Assembly: GCF_027257935.1 (NCBI RefSeq)
Contig: NZ_JANZKW010000001.1
Span: forward strand, 744,001-808,000
Length of the DNA: 64,000 nt
Origin: Chitinimonas sp. BJYL2
GTDB lineage: Bacteria > Pseudomonadota > Gammaproteobacteria > Burkholderiales > Chitinimonadaceae
Reading direction: 5' to 3'
Positions 27,957 to 37,111 of the stretch are shown in pieces (position 1 is the stretch's first letter; each line of letters begins with the position of its first letter). Made by a program: the position numbers and the translations under genes. The notes beneath the pieces are model-generated. The model saw nothing but the letters and a program-made list of their open reading frames with translations, ran no database searches and was not told the DNA's origin.

Positions 27957-28279
27957 GGCTTGTCTCCTGCCGGCTGCGCAGGCGCGGACATCATCTTGCC
28001 GTGATGGTGGTGATGATGTGCCGTGCCCTCCTGCGCCTTGGGGGCACTGGCCTTGGGCGGGAGGTGCCCGGCATGGCCGCCCAGCTTGCCGACCTGTTCA
28101 TTGTGGGCACGCCAGCGCTGCGCGGGCATCTCTGCCATCCAGGGTTGGTAAGTCTCAAACACCGAGCGATAGCTCACGGCATCCGCCGCACTGGCCGGTG
28201 CCGTATCGGAAGTAGCCGCCGCCAGCGCGGGCGGGGTGAGGGTCAGCGCGATCAGGGTCAGCATTGCGGTACGCGACAT
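27953..28279 (-). CDS. His-rich periplasmic protein heading the copper operon
   Basis: I choose the ATG at 28279 (108 aa), which gives a signal peptide MSRTAMLTLIALTLTPPALA; the open extension to 28513 would run through the divergent regulator. The mature chain ends in a native hexahistidine tract followed by GKMMSAPAQPAG, with more His around HNEQVGKLGGHAGH. This suggests metal binding. I do not recognise the family. It is the first gene downstream of the CusR-type box and overlaps the TolC-like gene by 4 bp. Confidence 0.8.
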   Translation of the reverse strand: MSRTAMLTLIALTLTPPALAAATSDTAPASAADAVSYRSVFETYQPWMAEMPAQRWRAHNEQVGKLGGHAGHLPPKASAPKAQEGTAHHHHHHGKMMSAPAQPAGDKP

Positions 28280-28347
28280 GCACCTGGCTCCATGGTTGAT
28301 TTGGTCAACTCTATGCAGGCAGCGCCAACAGAAAGCTGACAGCAGGA

Positions 28348-28361
28348 TGACAAAATTGTCA
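28348..28361. promoter_or_regulatory. CusR/CopR-type operator (copper box)
   Basis: The palindrome TGACAAAATTGTCA matches the TGACAA-N2-TTGTCA core of the E. coli CusR box. It lies in the 139-bp gap between the His-rich gene (minus) and the response regulator gene (plus), about 58 bp before the regulator. A flanking GGAAA-N5-TTTCC repeat follows at 28362-28376. Autoregulation and control of the copper operon from one site is the simple reading. Confidence 0.75.
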
Positions 28362-28406
28362 GGAAAGTGATTTTCCCGTCTATCCGTCTTAGCATGCCCG
28401 GCTATC

Positions 28407-28413
28407 AAGGAGG
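28407..28413 (+). promoter_or_regulatory. cusR: Ribosome binding site deciding the cusR start
   Basis: AAGGAGG lies 2 nt before the ATG at 28416 but 5 nt before the second ATG at 28419. The spacing and the family N-terminus (MRILLAED) favour 28419. Confidence 0.7.
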
Positions 28414-28418
28414 GAATG

Positions 28419-29090
28419 ATGCGCATACTGCTGGCTGAGGATGAGGTCCACGCCGGTGAATATCTGGTCAAGGGGCTCAGCGAGAACGGACTGGTGGTGG
28501 ATTGGCTGCGCAATGGCCTCGATGTGGTCCACCAAGTCGGTGTGGTGGCCTACGATCTGGTGATTCTGGATGTCGGACTGCCCGGCCTTGATGGCTGGTC
28601 GGTGATCCAGCGCATCCGCGCATCCCACACCATGCCGGTGCTGTTCCTGACCGCACGGGACCGGGTGGAAGACCGCGTTCGCGGCCTGGAGCTGGGGGCC
28701 GATGATTATCTGGTCAAGCCCTTTGCCTTCTCGGAGTTGCTCGCACGTATCCATGTGCTGCTGCGGCGTGGCAAACCACAGGAGCGCGACACCCTGTCAC
28801 TGGGCGATCTGCAGGTGCATTTGCTGCGGCGGCGGGTTGAGCGCGCCGGCCGGCGCATCGACCTGACCGCCAAGGAATACGCCCTGCTGTTGCTATTCCT
28901 GCGCCGGCAGGGGGAAGTGCTCTCACGCACGGTGATTGCCGAGCAGGTCTGGGACATGAATTTCGATAGCGACACCAATGTGGTCGAGGTCGCCATCCGT
29001 CGTCTGCGCACCAAGATCGACGAACCCTTCGATACACCCCTGATCCATACGGTCCGCGGTTTCGGCTATGTGCTGGAGCAGCGGCCGTGA
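28419..29090 (+). CDS. cusR: CusR/CopR-like OmpR-family response regulator
   Basis: This 223-aa regulator has a receiver domain (1-118) with acidic pocket E7/D8, phosphoacceptor D51 in [13 protein letters not shown] and the conserved Lys in [10 protein letters not shown]. The OmpR-type winged helix (about 125-220) contains [20 protein letters not shown] and [16 protein letters not shown]. The CusR-type box upstream and the copper operon across the divergent promoter point to copper or silver sensing. Its stop overlaps the kinase start. Confidence 0.92.
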   Translation: MRILLAEDEVHAGEYLVKGLSENGLVVDWLRNGLDVVHQVGVVAYDLVILDVGLPGLDGWSVIQRIRASHTMPVLFLTARDRVEDRVRGLELGADDYLVKPFAFSELLARIHVLLRRGKPQERDTLSLGDLQVHLLRRRVERAGRRIDLTAKEYALLLLFLRRQGEVLSRTVIAEQVWDMNFDSDTNVVEVAIRRLRTKIDEPFDTPLIHTVRGFGYVLEQRP

Positions 29091-30475
29091 TGCGCTGGCG
29101 GTGTGATACCGGCAGCCTTGCCTTCCGGCTGGTCGCGCTGTTCTCGCTGGGCTCCGCGCTCATCATGCTGGGCGTGGGCTACACCCTTTACCACGCACTG
29201 GTGATGGAGGTGGAGGCGCGGGATCTGGCCGAAATCAACGGCAAGACCGAGGTGGTCCAGCACATCCTGAATGGCATCCCGCGGGCCGACCAGCTGGCCA
29301 GCCATGCCGACCAGTTTGCCGAGATCGGCGTGGGCCATCCGCACCTGAGTATCGGTATCCGCACAGGCAACATCTGGCTGCTTCGCCCCGCCGCCGAGGT
29401 GGCCAATGCCACGGGCCGGATCGGCGACCTGCCCGCCGACCAGATCAAGGTACTGAATCTCGACGGGCAGCGCTGGTGGCTGCGGCGCGTTCATCACCAA
29501 TGGCAAAGCCCCGCTCCGGCGGACATCGATGTGCTGGTTGCAGTGGATGTGTCGGTGTCCCAGCAGCTGCTAAGACAGCACCGCAATGTGGCGATGCTGG
29601 TCGGCCTGCTTGGTACCCTGCTGAGCGCTGCGCTCGCCTATGGCGTGGCACGCCGCAGCTTGCTGCCGCTGGGGCTGCTGGCCACGCAGGCCGGCCAACT
29701 CACCGCGGCCCGGCTTGGGGCACCGCTGGATATCGCTCAGGCCCCCACCGAGGTGCGTGGCCTGGTCGCCAGCCTCAACGGCATGCTGACCCGGCTGCAC
29801 GACAGTTTCCGCAGTCTCGAACAATTTTCCGCCGACATCGCCCACGAGCTGCGCACCCCGCTCAATAACCTGATGGTGCAGACGCAGGTCACGCTGAGCC
29901 GCCCTCGGGAGGCGGAGGGCTATGTCGATGCCCTGCACTCCAATCTCGAAGAACTGGAGCGGCTGCAACGCATGGTCACCGACATGCTGTTCCTTGCCCG
30001 CGCCGATCGTGGCCTGCTCAGCGTGGCACCGCACCCGGTCAATCTGCGGCAGGAAATCGACAGCGTGGTGGAATACTTCGAGTTGGCGGCGTCCGAGCGC
30101 CAGCAGCAGATCACGGTGACCGGCGAACTGACGGTGCTGGGCGACCGATTGATGCTGCGCCGCGTCCTGACCAACCTGCTCTCCAACGCCGTGCGCTACG
30201 CGCCTGCCGGCACGGGCATCGCCGTGGCACTGGCGACTCCCCCGGGCGAGCCGCCCTCATTCACGATCAGCAACCGGGTCGAACAGCTGCAGCACAGCGA
30301 GCTGACCCATCTGTTCGCCCGCTTCGCCCGCGGTGCGGAGGCCTGTCGGCGTGACACCGACGGCGTGGGGCTGGGCTTGGCTATCGTCGATTCGATCATG
30401 CGCCTGCATCAAGGCAGCGTAGCTGTGCAGCTAGCCGGGGAAGACATCCGCTTCACCCTGCATTTCGCGGCATGA
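29090..30475 (+). CDS. cusS: CusS-like heavy-metal sensor histidine kinase
   Basis: The 461-aa kinase starts at the ATG at 29090 (TGATG overlap with cusR); the GTG at 29087 is an alternative. Membrane segments at about 12-38 and 163-188 bracket a periplasmic sensor of about 125 residues. HAMP (190-240) leads to HisKA with H252 in ADIAHELRTPLNN, and the ATPase boxes NLLSNAVRYA and DGVGLGLAIVDSI are intact. This is the layout of the CusS/CopS/IrlS family, which detects periplasmic Cu(I). It converges on the NTF2-like gene 22 bp away. Confidence 0.92.
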   Translation: MRWRCDTGSLAFRLVALFSLGSALIMLGVGYTLYHALVMEVEARDLAEINGKTEVVQHILNGIPRADQLASHADQFAEIGVGHPHLSIGIRTGNIWLLRPAAEVANATGRIGDLPADQIKVLNLDGQRWWLRRVHHQWQSPAPADIDVLVAVDVSVSQQLLRQHRNVAMLVGLLGTLLSAALAYGVARRSLLPLGLLATQAGQLTAARLGAPLDIAQAPTEVRGLVASLNGMLTRLHDSFRSLEQFSADIAHELRTPLNNLMVQTQVTLSRPREAEGYVDALHSNLEELERLQRMVTDMLFLARADRGLLSVAPHPVNLRQEIDSVVEYFELAASERQQQITVTGELTVLGDRLMLRRVLTNLLSNAVRYAPAGTGIAVALATPPGEPPSFTISNRVEQLQHSELTHLFARFARGAEACRRDTDGVGLGLAIVDSIMRLHQGSVAVQLAGEDIRFTLHFAA

Positions 30476-30497
30476 TCACCGCAGCTGCGGCAGGGCC

Positions 30498-30932
30498 TCA
30501 GCCGGGTTTGCGCGACGACCAGTGCAGATGAATGATCTGCCACTCGGCACCTGCCTGCTTCAACACCACGGTTTCAGTGCCGAACAGTTTCACCGGCTTG
30601 CCCTTGTAGGTGCCCTCGGTGAGGGTTTCCGACCAGATGATGGCCGTATCACCCGCGCGCATCTCGTTGCGCTTGAGCACGCTGGTTTTGACCGACTTGG
30701 CAAACTGCGCGTCCGCCGCAAAATGATGGGACAGATACTCGTCTCGCGAGCGCTCCACATAACCGGATTCATAGATCTGTACATCCGCCGCCAGCACCCG
30801 GCTCACGGTGGTGCGATCGGCCTTGCTGATGCCATCCAGGAAAGTGCTCAGCGCCTGCGCCGGGGTTGTCTCGGCCAGCGCTGGCGTGGGCAACAGCGCC
30901 ATCAGCGCCAAGGTAAGCTTGAGTCGGTTCAT
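30498..30932 (-). CDS. Secreted NTF2-like (SnoaL/DUF4440-type) protein
   Basis: The ATG at 30932, 6 nt after GGGAG, gives a 144-aa protein with a signal peptide (MNRLKLTLALMALLPTPALA). The mature part has the NTF2-like pattern: helix TPAQALSTFLDGISKADRTT, then the beta strands of VLAADVQIYESG and GAEWQIIHLHWSSR. Family members bind small ligands or have no known activity; no catalytic residues can be assigned. It lies at the end of the copper locus in the opposite direction, so a copper role is only positional. Confidence 0.78.
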   Translation of the reverse strand: MNRLKLTLALMALLPTPALAETTPAQALSTFLDGISKADRTTVSRVLAADVQIYESGYVERSRDEYLSHHFAADAQFAKSVKTSVLKRNEMRAGDTAIIWSETLTEGTYKGKPVKLFGTETVVLKQAGAEWQIIHLHWSSRKPG

Positions 30933-31107
30933 GCAATCTCCCGCAGGGTTAGGTGGCAAAGTCAGTGTGAATCTGCATTCTGGCACATCCCCCCATGCCG
31001 GTGATTCTGACCAGGCATACACCTTGTCGCTGGCGATCCTGCGATAGCGCGTTCAAAATGCGCGCCTATTCCACTCATTGCCGCTGCCGGAAAGCGAGCC
31101 GCTCCCC

Positions 31108-31584
31108 ATGAAAATCGCCCAAGACACCGCCGTCACCATCAGCATGAGGGTCACCGACAACCAAGGTAACCTCTACGATGACGGCAAGCATCCCACCGCC
31201 TACCTCCACGGCGGCTATGACAACCTGTTTGAAAAGCTCGAAGCTGCGCTCGACGGTCAGGAGGCGGGCTTTCAGACAACCCTGACGCTCACCGCCGACG
31301 AGGCCTTCGGTGAACGCGACGAAGCCTTGGTGACCACCATGCCCAAGGCCGATTTTCCGCCCGGCATCAAGGTCGGCGGCCAGATCCAGCGCATGGGTCC
31401 GGATGGCCAGCCGCGGTATTTCTTTGTCACCAAGATCAAGGGGCAACAGGTCTTGCTGGATGGCAACCACCCCCTGTGCGGCAAGCCCCTGCGCTTCACC
31501 ATCAAGGTGCTCTCGGTGCGTGCCGCCACCGCAGAGGAAATCGCCCACCAGCATGTACACGGCGAGCACGGTCACCAGCACTGA
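31108..31584 (+). CDS. slyD: SlyD-like FKBP-type peptidyl-prolyl isomerase
   Basis: The ATG at 31108 gives the family start MKIAQDTAVTISMRV (158 aa). The FKBP core contains AYLHGGYDNLFEKLEAALDG and DEAFGERDEALV, then the insert-in-flap chaperone domain (about 70-125) and DGNHPLCGKPLRF. The tail is His-rich (EEIAHQHVHGEHGHQH), as in SlyD, where it binds nickel. The protein should catalyse prolyl isomerisation, act as a chaperone and handle metal. It is a single gene. Confidence 0.93.
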   Translation: MKIAQDTAVTISMRVTDNQGNLYDDGKHPTAYLHGGYDNLFEKLEAALDGQEAGFQTTLTLTADEAFGERDEALVTTMPKADFPPGIKVGGQIQRMGPDGQPRYFFVTKIKGQQVLLDGNHPLCGKPLRFTIKVLSVRAATAEEIAHQHVHGEHGHQH

Positions 31585-31604
31585 GCGGCGACGCCGACAC
31601 CATG

Positions 31605-31631
31605 AAAAAGGGATTGCCGCGGCAATCCCTT
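31605..31631 (-). terminator. Intrinsic terminator of tRNA-Ala
   Basis: AAGGGATTGCC (31608-31618) and GGCAATCCCTT (31621-31631) form a perfect 11-bp stem with a 2-nt loop. On the minus strand it is followed by a U5 tract (31605-31609), so it fits termination of the tRNA transcript, 12 nt after the mature 3' end. There is no T-run on the plus side. Confidence 0.85.
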
Positions 31632-31642
31632 GATGAGCGCTG

Positions 31643-31715
<73 letters not shown>

Positions 31716-31815
31716 GATGACGCGAAGCGATATTAATATCGCCGTTTGGCACCGGCAAGAGGGGGCCGAATCTGGCAGAATCAAGGCAACTTTTATCTGC
31801 CGGAAGCCGTAGAAC

Positions 31816-33072
31816 ATGGATGTCGCCGCCTACACACTCGGTCTTGGACGAGCCGCACGCGCGGCATCGCGTGCGATGGCCAAAGCCGATACCAATGCCA
31901 AGAATGCCGCGCTGAACGCGATTGCCGACGCGATTGATCGCGACGCGGCATTGCTGCTGGCTGCCAACGCTGCCGATGTGGCCACGGCGCAGGCCAATGG
32001 CCTCGACGCCGCACTGATCGACCGCCTGACGCTGACCGCCAAGGGCGTCACCGCCATGGCCGCTGGTCTGCGCCAGATTGCCACCCTGCCCGATCCCGTG
32101 GGCGAAATGAGTGACTTTGCCTACCGCCCCAGCGGGATCCAGGTGGGCAAGATGCGCGTGCCGCTGGGTGTCATCGGCATCATCTACGAAGCCCGCCCCA
32201 ATGTGACGGCCGATGCCGCCGGCCTGTGCCTCAAATCCGGCAATGCCGCGATCCTGCGTGGCGGCTCCGAAGCCGCCCGCTGCAATCAGGCGATTGCGGC
32301 CTGCGTGCGTGAAGGCCTGCGTACGGCCGGCCTGCCCGAAACCGCTGTGCAGGTGGTGGAAACCACCGACCGCGCCGCCGTGGGCACGCTGATCACCATG
32401 ACCGAATACGTGGACGTGATCGTCCCGCGCGGTGGCAAAGGCCTGATCGAACGCATCAGCCGCGAGGCGCGCGTGCCGGTCATCAAGCATCTCGACGGCA
32501 TTTGCCATGTGTACATCGACGACGAAGCCGATCCCGACAAGGCCATCCGCGTCGCCGATAACGCCAAGACCCAGCGTTACGCACCCTGCAACACGATGGA
32601 AACGCTGCTGGTCAACGACAATGTGGCCGAGCTGATCCTGCCGCCGCTGGCAGAGATTTACCGCAGCAAGGGTGTGGAGCTGCGCGGCTGCCCGCGCACG
32701 CGCGATATCGTGCCCGATGCGATTGCGGCCACCGAGGAAGACTGGCGCACCGAGTACCTGGCGCCCATCCTGTCGATCAAGGTGGTCGAAGACCTCGACG
32801 CCGCCATCGACCATATCAACGACTACGGCAGCCACCATACCGACGCGATCGTCACCGAAAACTACACCAAGGCGCGACGCTTCCTGCGCGAGGTGGATTC
32901 GGCCAGCGTGATGGTGAACGCCTCGACGCGCTTTGCCGACGGCTTCGAATACGGCCTCGGTGCCGAGATCGGCATTTCCACCGACAAGATCCATGCGCGC
33001 GGCCCGGTGGGGCTGGACGGATTGACCAGCCAGAAGTGGGTGGTGCTGGGTGATGGCCATATCCGCACCTGA
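31816..33072 (+). CDS. proA: Gamma-glutamyl phosphate reductase
   Basis: This 418-aa enzyme reduces gamma-glutamyl phosphate to glutamate semialdehyde in proline synthesis. The aldehyde-dehydrogenase-like fold shows [34 protein letters not shown] and the catalytic cysteine in [13 protein letters not shown]; the C-terminal [10 protein letters not shown]-like block reads [18 protein letters not shown] stands before the ATG. proB is not in the window. Downstream, a chemoreceptor gene separates it from nadD. Confidence 0.96.
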   Translation: MDVAAYTLGLGRAARAASRAMAKADTNAKNAALNAIADAIDRDAALLLAANAADVATAQANGLDAALIDRLTLTAKGVTAMAAGLRQIATLPDPVGEMSDFAYRPSGIQVGKMRVPLGVIGIIYEARPNVTADAAGLCLKSGNAAILRGGSEAARCNQAIAACVREGLRTAGLPETAVQVVETTDRAAVGTLITMTEYVDVIVPRGGKGLIERISREARVPVIKHLDGICHVYIDDEADPDKAIRVADNAKTQRYAPCNTMETLLVNDNVAELILPPLAEIYRSKGVELRGCPRTRDIVPDAIAATEEDWRTEYLAPILSIKVVEDLDAAIDHINDYGSHHTDAIVTENYTKARRFLREVDSASVMVNASTRFADGFEYGLGAEIGISTDKIHARGPVGLDGLTSQKWVVLGDGHIRT

Positions 33073-33189
33073 TCGATCCACAATATATTTTCACCGGATC
33101 AAGGCTGCTAGCGGACGCGGGGCGAGCACCGTACTATAAACAGGACTGTCTGCCATCCGGCCTCAGTTCAAGGTGCTCTGCATACTGCC

Positions 33190-34800
33190 ATGAAGATCAA
33201 TCAGCCCGTTACCCAGACCGAACGCTTCGTCAAACCCGGCGAGCCCATTGTTACCCGTACCGATCTCAAGGGCATCATCACCTACGCGAACCCCGCGTTT
33301 GTGGAGATCAGCGGCTTCAGCCACGAAGAGCTGATCGGCAAGTCGCACAATGTGGTGCGCCACCCCGATATGCCCCCCGAAGCATTTGCCGACCTGTGGG
33401 CCACGGTAAAAACGGATCACCCATGGCGCGGGCTGGTAAAGAATCGCTGCAAGAATGGCGACTTTTACTGGGTGGAAGCCTATGTCACGCCGGTGCGCGA
33501 GGGTGGCCGCACTACGGGTTACATGTCGGTCCGCAATGTGCCGGATCGCGGTGAGGTTGCCAAGGCCGAGGCGCTTTACCGGGCCGTTCGTGAGAAGCGT
33601 GCTGCCTTCCCTTACACCCCGGCCGATGGGGTCATGCAGAAGCTGTCGTTCGCGCAGCGGGCCTGGATGGCCTTTGTAGTCCTGGCTGCGTTCAATCTGC
33701 TTACCGCACTGGCCGCCAGCATGGGCGGCAGTGGTGCAGTCGTCTGGGGGCTCGCCCTGCTGGGTGCGGCCGCCGCGCTGGTGGGCGGTGGCTGGTGGGT
33801 CAGCCGCGCCGATGCCGGCCTGAGCAAGATTGCACGTGGTATCCAGCACATCGAAGAAGGCAATTTCCGCTTCAATCTCAACGCCAGCGTCACCGACGAA
33901 TTTGCCCCGCAGATCCGCTCGGTGCAATCGCTGGGCGTCAACCTGCGCGCGGTGATCGCCGACGTGCTGACCTCGTCGGAGAAGATCACCGCCCAATCGC
34001 ATCACCTGGATCACTCAGCCGAGGCCCTGGCACAGCAAACCGGCAAACAGAGCGAGCAGGCCATGCAGGTGAGCGCAGCGACCGAGCAGATGAGTGTTTC
34101 GGTCACCGAGATCAGCCGCGCCACCCAGGAAACCGCCCACAGCGCCAATCAGGCCAAGAGTATCGTGCGGGAGGGGCAGGCCAATATGCAGACCAGCCTG
34201 GCTTCCACGGAACGCATTGTCGAGGTTGTCGGTGAAGCGCGAGCCACTCTGGACGACCTGAATCAGGCCGTCGCCCGTATCGGCAGCATGACGGGCATGA
34301 TCAAGGAGATTGCCGACCAGACCAACCTGCTGGCCCTTAATGCCGCCATTGAGGCCGCCCGTGCTGGCGAATCCGGACGCGGCTTTGCCGTGGTGGCCGA
34401 CGAGGTCCGCAAGCTGGCTGAACGCACCGCGCAATCCACCGCCGATATCAGTACCAATGTCACGAATATCCAGCTGGTCACCCAGGCCACCCTGTCGACC
34501 ATGCAGGATGCGGTCGATGAAGTGCACCGCGGCACCGAATCCATCCATGCCAGCAACCAGAATCTGGGGCAGATCGCCGAGGCCTCCGATGCCACCGTGC
34601 GGATGACCGGCCAGATTGCCGATACCCTGCGCCAGCAATCCGCCGCCGCGGAAGAAGTGGCCAATGCCATCGAGCGCATGGCCAGCACCATTGACTCTAA
34701 TAACCGCGAAGCGCAGGACGTGGCCCAGTCTGCCGAGCAACTGGCCGGCACGGCAAGGGCGCTCAAGGCGCTGGTGGCGCATTACCAGAAGTCGCTGTGA
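33190..34800 (+). CDS. PAS-domain methyl-accepting chemotaxis protein (Aer-like)
   Basis: This 536-aa receptor has an N-terminal PAS domain (about 18-120; [30 protein letters not shown]) as in Aer-type energy taxis receptors, two close membrane segments (about 158-178 and 183-201), a HAMP-like linker and a methyl-accepting signalling domain (about 270-530). The hairpin tip is [20 protein letters not shown] followed by [18 protein letters not shown]. With no periplasmic domain, it should sense an intracellular cue, possibly through bound FAD; the PAS ligand cannot be read from the sequence. It is inserted between proA and nadD. Confidence 0.92.
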   Translation: MKINQPVTQTERFVKPGEPIVTRTDLKGIITYANPAFVEISGFSHEELIGKSHNVVRHPDMPPEAFADLWATVKTDHPWRGLVKNRCKNGDFYWVEAYVTPVREGGRTTGYMSVRNVPDRGEVAKAEALYRAVREKRAAFPYTPADGVMQKLSFAQRAWMAFVVLAAFNLLTALAASMGGSGAVVWGLALLGAAAALVGGGWWVSRADAGLSKIARGIQHIEEGNFRFNLNASVTDEFAPQIRSVQSLGVNLRAVIADVLTSSEKITAQSHHLDHSAEALAQQTGKQSEQAMQVSAATEQMSVSVTEISRATQETAHSANQAKSIVREGQANMQTSLASTERIVEVVGEARATLDDLNQAVARIGSMTGMIKEIADQTNLLALNAAIEAARAGESGRGFAVVADEVRKLAERTAQSTADISTNVTNIQLVTQATLSTMQDAVDEVHRGTESIHASNQNLGQIAEASDATVRMTGQIADTLRQQSAAAEEVANAIERMASTIDSNNREAQDVAQSAEQLAGTARALKALVAHYQKSL

Positions 34801-34832
34801 TTGCACCCATCATTGGCCCTTAGGCAAACGAC

Positions 34833-35489
34833 TTGGCCATCATCGGTATCTTTGGCGGCAGTTTCGACCCCATCCACTTCGGCCACCTGCGTATTGCCGA
34901 GGAGTTTGCGGATGCTTTCGGCCTCAGCTGCCTGCACCTGATCCCCACCAGCCAGCCGCCACATCGGCAGCAAGCCAGCACCAGTGATGCGGACCGGCTG
35001 GCCATGGTGGCGCTGGCGGTGGCCGACAACCCGCGCTTGCGGGTGGATGACCGGGAACTACGCCGTGGCCGCACCTGTTACACCATCGATACGCTCACCG
35101 AGATGCGTGCCGAACTTGCAGCAGACAGCCGCTTGGTCTGGCTCATCGGTGCTGACAGTTTCCTCAATCTGGACCGTTGGCACCGCTGGGAATCCCTGTT
35201 CGATCTGGCCGGCCTGGCGGTTGCCTGCCGGCCCGGTTTTGATCTGGATCGCTGGCAGGAACAGGCTTCCCCTGCCCTGACGCGCCAAGTCCTCCCAAGA
35301 ATTCAATCACTTAGCGTGACCAAGCCGGGTGAAGCGGGTACAATCACGCTTTTGCCAACGACGCCGCTCGCCATTTCCAGTACGGCTATCCGTGCACGCC
35401 TCGCTGCCGGGCAATCTGCCCGCTACTTGGCGCCCGCTGCCGTACTCGATTACGCCGAGCGGCGTTCGCTTTACCGGACGCCCCCATGA
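34833..35489 (+). CDS. nadD: Nicotinate-mononucleotide adenylyltransferase
   Basis: This 218-aa enzyme makes deamido-NAD from NaMN and ATP. The nucleotidyltransferase site GIFGGSFDPIHFGHL and the C-terminal ISSTAIRARLAAGQS are present, with WLIGADSFLNLDRW between them. The only start that keeps the N-terminal motif is the TTG at 34833. The stop overlaps the rsfS ATG by 4 bp, the usual nadD-rsfS coupling. Confidence 0.96.
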   Translation: MAIIGIFGGSFDPIHFGHLRIAEEFADAFGLSCLHLIPTSQPPHRQQASTSDADRLAMVALAVADNPRLRVDDRELRRGRTCYTIDTLTEMRAELAADSRLVWLIGADSFLNLDRWHRWESLFDLAGLAVACRPGFDLDRWQEQASPALTRQVLPRIQSLSVTKPGEAGTITLLPTTPLAISSTAIRARLAAGQSARYLAPAAVLDYAERRSLYRTPP

Positions 35490-35887
35490 CTCAGCCACAT
35501 ACCATTGCGCAGATGCGCGATATCGCCGTTGCCGCCCTTGAAGACGTCAAGGGTGAAGACATCCTCGTGCTCGACACCACCAAGCTCACCTCGATGTTCG
35601 AGTGCATGATCGTGGCCTCGGGCAACTCCAACCGTCAGGTCAAGGCACTGGCCAACAACGCGCGCGAAAAGCTCAAGGAAGCCGGCGTGCCGATCCTGGG
35701 CATGGAAGGCGATCAGAGCGGCGAGTGGGTACTGGTCGATGCCGGCCCGCTGATCATCCACGTGATGCTGCCGCCGGTGCGCGACTACTACAATATCGAG
35801 CAACTGTGGGGCGGCCAGAAGCCCGTGTTCACACCGACCCGTCCGTGGGAAGCCGCCATTCAGGCTCACGACGACCCCAAGGTTTAA
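35486..35887 (+). CDS. rsfS: Ribosomal silencing factor RsfS
   Basis: The 133-aa protein binds L14 and blocks subunit joining when nutrients are scarce. The family signature runs AALEDVKGEDILVLDTTKLT, then MIVASGNSNRQVKALA, GEWVLVDAGPLIIHVM and YYNIEQLWG. The length is slightly above the common 105-120 aa because of a short C-terminal tail. It is translationally coupled to nadD and 18 bp before rlmH. Confidence 0.96.
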   Translation: MTQPHTIAQMRDIAVAALEDVKGEDILVLDTTKLTSMFECMIVASGNSNRQVKALANNAREKLKEAGVPILGMEGDQSGEWVLVDAGPLIIHVMLPPVRDYYNIEQLWGGQKPVFTPTRPWEAAIQAHDDPKV

Positions 35888-35905
35888 TTACCGGGGTACG
35901 CCGCG

Positions 35906-36373
35906 ATGAAGCTCTACATCATCGCCGTCGGCCACAAGATGCCCGGCTGGGTGGAAGACGCGTTCCGCGAATACACCAAACGCATGCCGCGTGAAGCGCA
36001 GATCGAGCTGATCGAACTCAAGCCCGGTCAGCGCAGCGGTTCCAGTGTCGACAAAGCCATGGAAACCGAGCGTGACCGTATCCTCGCGGCGCTGCCGCAG
36101 GGTTGCCGCAAGATCATCCTCGATGAACGCGGCGCCGCCTGGACCACCATGAAACTCGCCGAGAAACTCGCCGGCTGGCAGCGTGACGGCGGCGATGTGG
36201 CCTTCGTCATCGGCGGTGCCGATGGCTTGCACCCCGATGTCAAACAGCAAGCCAACGAGCTGCTCCAACTCTCGGCCCTGACCCTGCCCCATGGCATGGT
36301 CCGTGTGCTGCTGGCCGAACAGCTTTACCGCGCCGTTGCGGTAAACCAGGGCCACCCCTATCACCGCGAGTAA
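35906..36373 (+). CDS. rlmH: 23S rRNA (pseudouridine-1915-N3)-methyltransferase RlmH
   Basis: This 155-aa SPOUT methyltransferase modifies helix 69 of 23S rRNA. It has [20 protein letters not shown], the SAM-knot block [14 protein letters not shown] and the end [20 protein letters not shown], all diagnostic. The order nadD-rsfS-rlmH-maf is the standard betaproteobacterial arrangement. Confidence 0.97.
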   Translation: MKLYIIAVGHKMPGWVEDAFREYTKRMPREAQIELIELKPGQRSGSSVDKAMETERDRILAALPQGCRKIILDERGAAWTTMKLAEKLAGWQRDGGDVAFVIGGADGLHPDVKQQANELLQLSALTLPHGMVRVLLAEQLYRAVAVNQGHPYHRE

Positions 36374-36379
36374 GTCTTC

Positions 36380-36973
36380 ATGAGCAAACCTGTGCTGTAC
36401 CTGGCCTCGGCCAGCCCGCGTCGTCGCGAACTGCTGGCCCAGATCGGCGTTCCCATCGAACGCATCGTTTGCGAAATCGACGAGACCCCGCTGATCAATG
36501 AAGCACCGCGGGCTTATGTGGAACGGCTTGCGCGCGGCAAGGCCGCCGCCGGCATGGCCGTGGTGCAGCGCGACGCCCGACCCGCGGGACTGTTGCTGGC
36601 CGCCGATACAACCGTCGCACTAGGCAACACCCTGCTAGGCAAGCCCGCCGACACCGCCGATGCATGCGCGATGCTGCGCAGCCTGTCGGGCCAGACCCAC
36701 CATGTACTCACCGCGGTCGCCGTCACGGATGGTCACCGTATCGGCGTTCGTACGTCGATGACGGAAGTGCGCTTCCGTACCCTGGATGAAGCCACCATCG
36801 CCGCCTATGTAGCCACTGGCGAACCCATGGACAAGGCCGGCAGCTATGGCGCTCAAGGCCGAGGCGCCCTGCTGATCGATACGCTGTCCGGCAGCTTCAG
36901 CGGCGTGGTCGGCCTGCCACTGGCCGAGACGGGTGACCTGCTCCGCGAATTCGCGTACCCCTTATGGGCCTGA
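36380..36973 (+). CDS. maf: Maf-type nucleoside triphosphate pyrophosphatase
   Basis: The 197-aa protein carries the Maf opening LYLASASPRRRELLAQIGV, the catalytic aspartate region LLAADTTVALG and the end GSFSGVVGLPL. Maf/YhdE enzymes hydrolyse dTTP and UTP or modified nucleotides and affect septation. It starts 6 bp after rlmH. The ribonuclease G gene (rng) that often follows maf is absent here; a terminator and the TonB receptor follow instead. Confidence 0.94.
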   Translation: MSKPVLYLASASPRRRELLAQIGVPIERIVCEIDETPLINEAPRAYVERLARGKAAAGMAVVQRDARPAGLLLAADTTVALGNTLLGKPADTADACAMLRSLSGQTHHVLTAVAVTDGHRIGVRTSMTEVRFRTLDEATIAAYVATGEPMDKAGSYGAQGRGALLIDTLSGSFSGVVGLPLAETGDLLREFAYPLWA

Positions 36974-37058
36974 ACTGATACATCGGTCCGCTCATCACCC
37001 CCAGCCAGCGCCGCCGCGCACTGAAGTGAACGCGCAACCGGACCACAACCCCAGCAAT

Positions 37059-37092
37059 AAACAAAGGCCCCGCATCTGCGGGGCCTTTGTTT
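37059..37092. terminator. Bidirectional terminator between maf and the TonB receptor
   Basis: Arms of 16 bp (37059-37074 and 37077-37092) with a GGCCCCGCA/TGCGGGGCC core flanked by A- and T-rich ends enclose a 2-nt loop. It serves maf on the plus strand and the TonB receptor on the minus strand. Confidence 0.88.
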
Positions 37093-37111
37093 GTCTCAAC
37101 CAGACTTCGGC

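Noticed and set aside
28280-28513. N-terminal extension of the His-rich copper protein to 28513
   Set aside because: It would cover the CusR-type box and enter the divergent cusR gene, and would bury the signal peptide.
24253-30475. Copper cluster as a recently acquired island
   Set aside because: No integrase, insertion sequence, flanking repeat or tRNA junction is visible, and base composition by eye resembles the neighbours.
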